From Amylostereum areolatum (taxonomy: Eukaryota; Basidiomycota; Agaricomycetes; Russulales; Stereaceae): 64,000 bases of DNA. Each line of letters begins with the position of its first letter. Position 1 is the stretch's first letter. Location: positions 424,066 to 488,065 of the forward strand of contig SAXG01000032.1 in NCBI GenBank assembly GCA_012932865.1, read 5' to 3'. The position numbers and the translations under genes are program-made. The notes under the pieces were generated by a model. The model had not been told where the DNA came from. It made no database searches and was given only the letters and a program-made list of their open reading frames with translations. This document shows, piece by piece, positions 56,806 to 64,000 of the stretch.

Positions 56806-58410
56806 TTACCGATCGAGCAGCGCTCCCATGACCTCGAGGCCCAATATTATGCCCATGGACTGTATCTCGATTTCGACAACCCAGCCTACGTGACGCGACC
56901 CCTTGAGTACACTCGCTAGCCCAATCCCGGGGCGCCAGTCCTCAAAGTGCCGACGCGTGTACACATCGCGGGGCAGGATCCCCAGATGACCGCAGAGCAG
57001 TATCATAATCTTCAGGGCACGGGTCCAGAAGCGGCGTATAGCAGGGAGAAGGGTCATCAACAGACGGTCGAGGAAGATGGGTGTTGTCTTGTCTGTGTGC
57101 CTGTTGCAACGACGTGTGCTTGCAGGGCTGTGCGAATATACTTGTGGGGGTTTGTATAGTTTGTCTTGGAGGCGCTTAGCTGGTTGGTCGCAGGACAATA
57201 TAGCATATAAGGGGTGAATATGATTGTCGTTGCGGTCTATACGAATCCCGAGAGAGCGAGTAGAAAGAACATAGTCGTGCCATCATCACAGACGAGCGCC
57301 TCACTGAGGTGGAGGGGGAAGAACTGTAATGAGCGCCTAGAAGGGTGAGGGAACACGTATAAGTAGCAGAACAGAGCATACATCGCCTCGCAGACTCGAT
57401 CGTGGTTAAAACCGTAGAAGACGAAAGGTGCATGGACGAGGTCACGGATATGCGAACTTTGAGCTTGTCCGATGCGCGACCTTGCGGTGGCTTTCCTGGT
57501 TGGTAGGCGGACCTGAAAGTTGAGCGTGTTAGGGGAATCCAGCGGCTTGAATGGGAGCCTACGGACCACCGGTTCGCACTGAAAACGTCGAACCGACGCA
57601 GTATGACATCTTGATCCAGGTGGGGCTGTCGAGGTTCAGCCAGGCTTTGAGAGTGTCGACACGACGCGGCACGCAACAGGCTTTGAGATGCTCATGCATA
57701 GCAGTATTATTGGCGAGAAGACGCGCGGCGGGCGCGGGGGAACAGCCGGTTGGAGTATGATCGTCCCGTCCTACAAAATACGTCAGCTTGCGATCCTTTC
57801 CCTTGGACCAAAGGCGTCAACAAGTCCTGCTCACGCACGTTCGATGAACAACCGATACCTCCCCTGCATCTAGGGCCCGTATCCTGCACGAAAAGCCGCA
57901 CTACACAAGGTGCGAGCTTGATATTCTCTTGGATGAATCAGGTACTCCGTGGGTGATTGTGAGACTGTCGAGGGGATGCGTGCAGTTAGCAGAGCAAAGA
58001 TGATGAAGAACAAGGTGTTACAGACCTAAATAAACCCAAAGGAGGCGGACTAGCCGGTAGGTCGAGAATGGCATCGTCTGGTCCCCTAAATGCGCATAGG
58101 TCAACTTGAGACGGCGACAGTCGGTTGTAAACAGGAGGACGGCGAGACAGAATTTGCCTTGAAAGGAGTGAGTAAAAGGAGTATACTCGAACGCGAACGC
58201 ATACGTACTTCAGCACAAAATATCCGTCGCAAACATCTGTCGCAAGAGGAACAAGTCGAAGTCGGAGGGCGCGGGCGAGCTTGGCTGGCACGCGTGGTTA
58301 AACTTGCCGTTGCCTCATTTGAATCCGTTTTGATTAGCCGAGAAAAACCAGGACTGTAGGCGAGAGCAAAGAAGATATTTTCGTCGGATGGAGTCGCAGG
58401 GAGTCGCAAG
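56806..58410 (-). other. Unresolved minus-strand gene or gene relic
   Basis: Several minus-strand segments look coding but could not be joined with certainty: GPDDAILDLPASPPPLG (about 58075-58030), VQDTGPRCRG (about 57890), HDRVCEAMYALFCYLYVF with a hydrophobic FFLLALSGFV end (57570-57240), and FWTRALKIM to GSRHVGWVVEIE.. (57050-56806). Hydrophobic helices suggest a membrane protein; a degraded wax-synthase-like acyltransferase is one weak possibility. No reliable name. Confidence 0.2.
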
Positions 58411-58777
58411 AGGCAGGAGGTTGGCGGGAGGAAGGCAAAAGGAACACAAAATCGACTGGCTGCTGACTAATCGACGGGGGCGACAGCCGGAATCATGCAA
58501 CGAAGACGATCATATGTTGCCCTTCCACCTTACTCATCATCATATCCGAATCAGTCCACCAGACCCTCTCAGACCTTTCTCTCTCTTAGCCACATTTACG
58601 CGAGGAAACCCAATAAAAGAAATATGAAAGATACGGGTACAGAAAGGTGGGATGTTACACCTTATGATCCGGGCCCGGTCTCGTCTCCGACGAGTCTGTC
58701 TCTTCAACTCCACGAGGCTAATACAACCGACGACCGTATATTTGCAGTGTCAGGCTAGACGGAGACGCTGAAGACTA

Positions 58778-60518
58778 TTGGGCTTCCGCGGTTCTCCTCG
58801 TCTCGCCCTGGTGGACGAACTCATAGACCAGAGCCATGGCTCTCTTGACGAAGATGAACGTCTTTTCCAAGTAATCGACGCAGACTTGAAGGCAATGGAG
58901 ACCGCGGTTGGTCGCCTCAAGGCGCGTCGTGACGCGCTCACCATGCAAGCACGTCGTCGCGGATCCGCCCTCCTTTGGCGCATCCCTCCCGAAATTCTCC
59001 TCCGTGTATTCGAACTTTACGTCCTCGTCACGCGGTCTTCTCCTTACTCTTCGGAAAGGCGTTGGCCGCTCAAGCTCAAGAACGACGAACTGGCGGCGCT
59101 CCCTCTCACCCACGTGTGTCGGCACTGGCGGTCGATCGCCGTTGATCACGGTCCTTTGTGGACGACCATCCCATTCGATCTAGTACGATCTTTCTGGCGC
59201 GACGAGCTACTTGCTCGCTTGAAGACGTTCGCCATCACGGTCAAAATCACGGACCCCCATGCTAGACATAGAGCCAAAGCTCCCCCTTGCATCCTGCAAC
59301 AAGCACGCGAAAGTGGTGTGCTCCTCGCGCATATACACACACGTCAAGTCCTTATCTCTCGCTGGACCGTATGAAGACGTCGCATCGGTGGCCGAATCCA
59401 TTACCCGTGGCGCTCCTTGTTTGAAGAATTTGCAGGTGAACGTGAAATCCTACATCGATGGTGGCCAAAGCGAAGATGGACACATCCCGCTTTCCGGCGA
59501 GTTTGCTCGAGGTACCCCTCAACTTCGCGGCATCGCACTCAAATTCTGCTGGATCCCCTGGGAATCTCCCATCTTCACCGGCCTTACTTCCCTCAGTATA
59601 CTCCTCAGGACGAACCCGTTCCGCGAGGCGCCCCTCGACAGCCTTCTACAGTGCATTGAACGTTTGCCCTCGCTAAAAGAACTTTCCCTCGTCGAATGCA
59701 TCCCCTACGGTAGAGATCTGGGTATACACGAGCCCATACGCCTTCCCTCTCTCGTTGCTCTCACGGTTGGCGGGGAAGCACGGATCTGCGCAGCGCTCCT
59801 CCACTACCTCGATCTGCCTGCATGCCTCCATCTATCGTGGACGTCGCCGCACGATTGCGAATTCATCCCTTTCCTTCCTGTCATCGCCTCTCATTGCCTT
59901 CGTGCCAGCGAAGCAGGAAAACCCGCTCACACCCTAGAAGTTGCCGATGATTGCGACGCGTTGTTTCGCATCGAGAGTTGGGACAGCACCCCGTTCTCCC
60001 CAGGCAACAGCCCAGACGGTCTCCCCAGACCGCAACTGAGGATCGAGCTTGAGCAGTGGGATCGCGATTTGGTCCACGGGATCGTCGCAGAGGTGTGCGC
60101 CGCACTCTTGTTGGAACAGCTGAAGGAAGTAAGCGTAGGATTGCAAGACTGGACACACTCGCATTGGATAGAACTCCTCAGCCGCTGTCCCCGAGTCGCC
60201 GAAATACACGCCCCGGCAGAATGGGGAGACATTGGACAATTCCTGGCTTCCGCGCTCGCCGAGCGAACCCCCTCCGAAAACGATCGTCCCACTCCCCCCC
60301 TCCTTCTTTGCCCAGAACTCAAGCACGTCAAGCTTACCGTGGTCGATTTCGAATCGGCAGCCTTCGCCCTGTGGATTGATTGCCTTGAGGTCCGTCGAGA
60401 GGCGTCGATCCCCATAGAGAGCATGTACTTCGACGGGTGTTCTTTTCCGTGGATCAATTGCGGCAATTCGAGAAAATTGTTCAGGTTGATATGGACAAGT
60501 ACACCAGATGGTGGGTAG
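58778..60518 (+). pseudogene. F-box/LRR-type protein 3 with a frameshift in an AC run
   Basis: Frame 1 (58778 to 59374, first ATG near 58895, METAVGRLK) holds a coiled start and an F-box (LLWRIPPEILLRVFELYVL..LPLTHVCRHWRSIAV). Frame 2 (to 60518) continues with HVKSLSLAGPYEDVASV and leucine-rich repeats (WIPWESPIFTGLTSLSI). They meet at an AC repeat, 59335-59342; loss of one CA unit would explain the shift. The 5' exon is not resolved. If the shift is real the gene is broken; if it is a base-call error it is a third SCF adaptor of the family at 38280 and 49515. Confidence 0.65.
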
Positions 60519-60890
60519 ATTCGGTGGTTCAGGGTGAGGCCGCTCGGGGTGGAACATCTACATGATCATAATTGACCGTCATTTCTCCATCTTCACCTTA
60601 CCATTGCAGACTCTTTCGTCACCTCGAAATCCCTCGCGGACTTGCGACATGTCTATTTACTCCTTCCAGCCGTTTCGGGTCAACTGCTGATGGACTTTTT
60701 TTCCATTTACGTACGAAGCATAAACCACGGGTGTACTTATCTAGACAGTGCTGAGCAATAGGTCCGACTCATACTTCCAGGCGCGGGCGCCGGAATTTAC
60801 GAACCACTTGTGTCAGTTACACAAGAGCTTATCACGGGTAGCTTGAGCAGCTTCGATGGCCATCAAGAACTCCTAATCCCTGGGTCTCAG
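60519..60890. other. Intergenic, nothing resolved
   Basis: No supported gene; possible 3' end of the F-box gene. Confidence 0.35.
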
Positions 60891-61778
60891 CTCTTCGAGA
60901 CACGCCGCACAGTACGCCGACCCGAAGACCTTGTACAGGTTCTCGTCAGGTCGCGGTCGAGGATAGTAGGGATCGTTGGCGAAGAATAGATCGACGAGAG
61001 CATGGAAGTCGCCGAGGGTGGACATCGAAGGAGTGAATCTGTGAATTCAAGGTAGGATTGAGCGACGGAAAACACGAACGAGCGGATACGCACCTGATTG
61101 AAGTCGAAGACGTAGCACCGCACGAAGTCGTGGCCGTCCCGCCCATGGTAAACTCAATGTCGCGTCCGTCGTAGCCGCCGATCCAGTGGACGCGCTCAAG
61201 CATCTCGCCCATTCCCTCGACGACCTCGACAACGGTAGACAGTTCTCCCTCCTGCACACGGCTCCGCAGGAACTCGTACCGCGCGACATCAGTCGGGAAG
61301 TTGGCGGAGCTCATGAACGGAGTGGTGCGCACCGTTTGTCAAAGTAGAGGTGACACAGGAGAGGGCTGTCGACGTTCTCGACTTGATTTCTGGCGAAATA
61401 TTTAGAATTCGTGGTGTATTGTATCGCCGATGAAGGACGGGAGCGCGCCGGCGCGGTCCATGGCGTAGGCTGCATGCGAATTTGCAGAGGGAGAAGAGGC
61501 GCTGGTCGACGGTCAAACGGGAATAACCGTGGCCTGCCTGCCGGGAGTGACTCGGGGAGGTGGATTACATCTCCGGTATATGGGTTGAAGTATGCGACTA
61601 GACGCGGAAGGAGCGAAGAACGAAGCGGAATGGCACTGGGTGAGGTGGAGCGTTTTTGAGAGCTTGAAACTCTGCGCGGAGCTCGTGCGGTGCGGTCGGG
61701 GCGCTGTACGAACACAAAGGGCTTTCCACGTGAAGCATACACGGTGGCAAAGCTCCACACACCGATGCGCGTTGGCAA
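60887..61778 (-). pseudogene. DUF3669-like protein, frameshifted
   Basis: Minus-strand blocks in order: GVWSFATVYASRGKP and ARLVAYFNPYTGDVIHLPE (from 61778), SSANFPTDVARYEF, VVEGMGEMLERVHWIGGYDGRD, DFVRCYVFDFNQ, then DFHALVDLFFANDPYYPRPRP and FGSAYCAACLEELRPRD to a stop at about 60883. VFDFNQ and NDPYYPRP are marks of mushroom DUF3669-type proteins (recalled). Frame changes occur near 61330, near 61140 (a G run, TMGGDG expected) and at the last join near 61030. So this is a pseudogene or error-rich copy. The molecular role of the family is unknown. Confidence 0.55.
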
Positions 61779-62170
61779 GGCGGACTCGTTCGGGTGCAGC
61801 TACTGAAATCTGAAACTCTGAATCATGGACAATCTAAGATGGGTCAGACGTGTGAAAAGGTGGACTAACCTGCGATCGTTCCTTGATAGTACAGTCGTCG
61901 TCCGGAGATTTCGTCGGAAGTTAGTCACAGCGGGAGACAGCCCGATATAGAGCTTGCGAGCCTCGTGGTGCTGACGTATTCAGTTTCCCACGCCAGCCGC
62001 AAAGGCGATTTTCACCCGGGGAAAAGCGCACAGTTTGAACTTCGAAGTTTGTCTCCGAGACAGTCGTTCTGGTTGCAAGTCCAGAATCAAACATGAATAG
62101 ATGAGGATGGATGTTTATTACTCTGGTGAATTAGGGCTATCCATCATTAATACAATACGCTATTCGCGCG
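61779..62170. other. Intergenic, nothing resolved
   Basis: No supported gene. Confidence 0.4.
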
Positions 62171-64000
62171 CTACTTCCCCGACTTGCCATACCTGCTCGC
62201 GTTCCTGATCCTTTCCCCGTACCTCCAAAGCAAAAACGGCCTGCGCACAGCGCCGATGAGCACCGTCGTGAGCGACAGGAAAGCATAGACAGAACGTACG
62301 CAGGACACCCGATGGCGATCGCGATGACAGCCAGGATCGTGTCGCCCTTGCCGTACCCCCAGCGCATCGTACATCGGCAGGCGCAAACAGGGGGAACCCG
62401 ACCCGCACACGGAACGCATGAAATTGACCGCGGCGAGCGCCGAGGCGGCGTAGAGCGGGAAGGTGTCGATGATGTACGCTTGGATGCTCTGAAAGGTCAT
62501 GATGAGCCCCGACCCAAATATGGCTATGCCCTACATACCACAGATTTAAAAAAACGAGTTAGAAGGAGGACGGGAGAGGAAGACGTTAACGCACAATGTC
62601 GGGGACGATCCAGTGGACACTGCCCCGCGCCGTCCCAGCCCGTGATGAGCATGCCTATGGGGAGGAGAATGGTGCCGGGTACGACGGTGACTATACGCAG
62701 GGGCATCGCGAGCGATGAGCGTGCATAAATGGTCAGAGGCGATACGAAAACCCACTGAGCCGAAACTCGGCTTCCCGACGCCGTCGTTCTTCGCTTTCAG
62801 TCGGCGATAAACCCTGTCGAGCATCCGCGCGTTGATCTGCGAGGAGATCGTCACCCCGACGCCGAGCGCTATGTAGTTCAGCCCCGCAAAACCGACGGGC
62901 TGGGCATAGACACCCTCGAAAATGCTGGGAAGAGTCGTGAGGAACACTGGCCGCGGCGTCAACTCAAGGCAACGGTACTCTCTTTCGGTGGACTCACGGT
63001 AGTAGGTACCGTAAATAAAGGCCATGTACAGGCCGAGGAGCTTGATGATGGTTTCGTAGTAAAAGAGCATGAACGGGCGCGTCATCGCCCTGGAGAACAC
63101 CGACTTCCAGCTAGAGGTCGATGGACCGTTAGCTCTACTCGGGTATCGGAAAAGGAGCTCGGAGGATTGTGTACGCACTCTCTGGACTGTTCCTTGGAGA
63201 AGACGGTGCGAACCTCGATGCGATTCTCGATATCCTGGGACTTCCGTATGCGCTCTGCGCGCCATTCCAGCAGCACAGGCGCGTACGCTGGTGTACCGAC
63301 GTCAGCCCTCGCCCACGACAACAGCCAAGAACAAATAGAACAAAAATAAGATAACCGCACTTTCTCTCAGGTAAACCAAGCCAGCGAGCTGAACGCACGC
63401 ATCTGCGATCGTCGTCGCGTAGAACTGGCAGCGAAAAGTCAACGTTTTCGAGGACGGTGAGCTTCAAGATAGCACAACGCGACCGGGCCTACTTACCACC
63501 CATCGCCACGTCGATTTCTGCCCGATCCAAGCTCCCGCGATGGGACCGACGATCGGCCCGAACAGCGGGGCAAGGCTGTAAATCGACACCGCCTGCCCCC
63601 GTCGTTCTGGGGGGAACAGGTCGCCGAGAACGCCGCCTCCGACCTGGCGCGATGCGATATGCGTCTCAGTCACTGCTAACAAGGGGGGCAGCGGGCTCGG
63701 GAAAAAACACGTACGGAGAGGGGCGCGGATCCGCCCAAGCCGGCCAGAAACCGGAACGCGATGAGCTCGCCCTGGTTCTGGGCGAAGCCGCACGCCAGGT
63801 TCCACGCTGCAACAGAGAATGGTTATTGAATGAGAGTCTGTCCGCCCGAGAAACATCCGTTACCGCCGACGCACCGAAGTACCACATATTCGCCAGTTGC
63901 AACACGCGGGAGCGGCCGTATATCTCGCTGATGAGCGGGCCGAGTAATTTCAACGGACCCACCCAAACGCTGTGACCCCCTCAGCACGGCGACTCTATGG
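62171..64000 (-). pseudogene. MFS transporter copy 2, partial and frameshifted
   Basis: Paralog of 56295-54132, with the N-terminus beyond the right edge. It shows SEIYGRSRVLQLANMWYF, VGGGVLGDLFPPERRGQ, GPIAGAWIGQKSTWRW, YMAFIYGTYY, AGLNYIALGVGV and the end GERIRNASRYGKSGK, with stop at 62171. Compared with copy 1, frame breaks lie near 62768 (lost base before EFRL), 62634-62636 (extra G, TGWTA expected), 62391-62403 and 62356-62360 (extra G before YGKGDTIL). It is either a decaying duplicate or sequence with homopolymer errors. Confidence 0.7.

Noticed and set aside
1..64000. CRISPR arrays, rRNA operons, bacterial-style operons
   Set aside because: None seen; the gene structure is eukaryotic throughout.

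Overview
The window is nuclear DNA of a filamentous basidiomycete, almost certainly an Agaricomycete (mushroom-forming fungus). The genes are dense, split by many 45-65 bp GT-AG introns, and include families expanded in mushrooms: Plavaka and CMC-like DNA transposases, F-box/LRR proteins, atypical G-alpha subunits, and a DUF3669-like protein. Exon joins were worked out by eye from splice signals and frame continuity. No rRNA, CRISPR array or bacterial operon was seen; tRNAs were not searched systematically.

Layout. 0-21.8 kb is a transposon-rich block: a Harbinger-like inverted-repeat element (762-1676), a large frameshifted CMC-like DDE transposase (about 2355-7100), a head-to-head pair of lineage-specific genes (coiled-coil, 8196-7370; nine-exon unknown, 8847-10782), and an apparently intact 1015-aa Plavaka transposase (15619-12184). 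The Plavaka gene is divergent from a multi-exon unknown gene starting 179 bp away (15799-18246). After that come a gene-poor stretch with an 18-G run and a small HMG-box-like gene.

21.8-36 kb is housekeeping-like: a TMEM184/Ost-alpha seven-TM protein (21805-24636 or 25030), a Ser-rich single-pass membrane protein (25826-27818), a secreted SGNH/GDSL esterase (29682-28029), an S9 prolyl-oligopeptidase (32724-30094) and three small unknown genes.

36-52 kb is the most structured region. A two-gene module (small single-pass membrane protein plus F-box/LRR protein) occurs twice in opposite orientation (37.3-40.0 kb and 50.6-47.7 kb), with promoter and 5' leader included. The copies flank a Cbf1-type bHLH gene (41816-40485) and an atypical G-alpha gene (46871-44801) that lacks the catalytic switch-II Gln. 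Three short inverted-repeat elements sit here: TA-flanked at 36235-36474, hAT-like with an 8-bp target duplication at 43816-44319, and a hairpin at 51147-51440.

52-64 kb holds a stand-alone FluG-type amidohydrolase (53643-51965), an intact MFS transporter (56295-54132), a third F-box gene with a frameshift (about 58778-60518), a DUF3669-like gene with frameshifts, and a second MFS copy with several frameshifts that runs off the right edge. Several frame breaks lie in homopolymer or dinucleotide runs, so base-calling error must be weighed against pseudogenisation.
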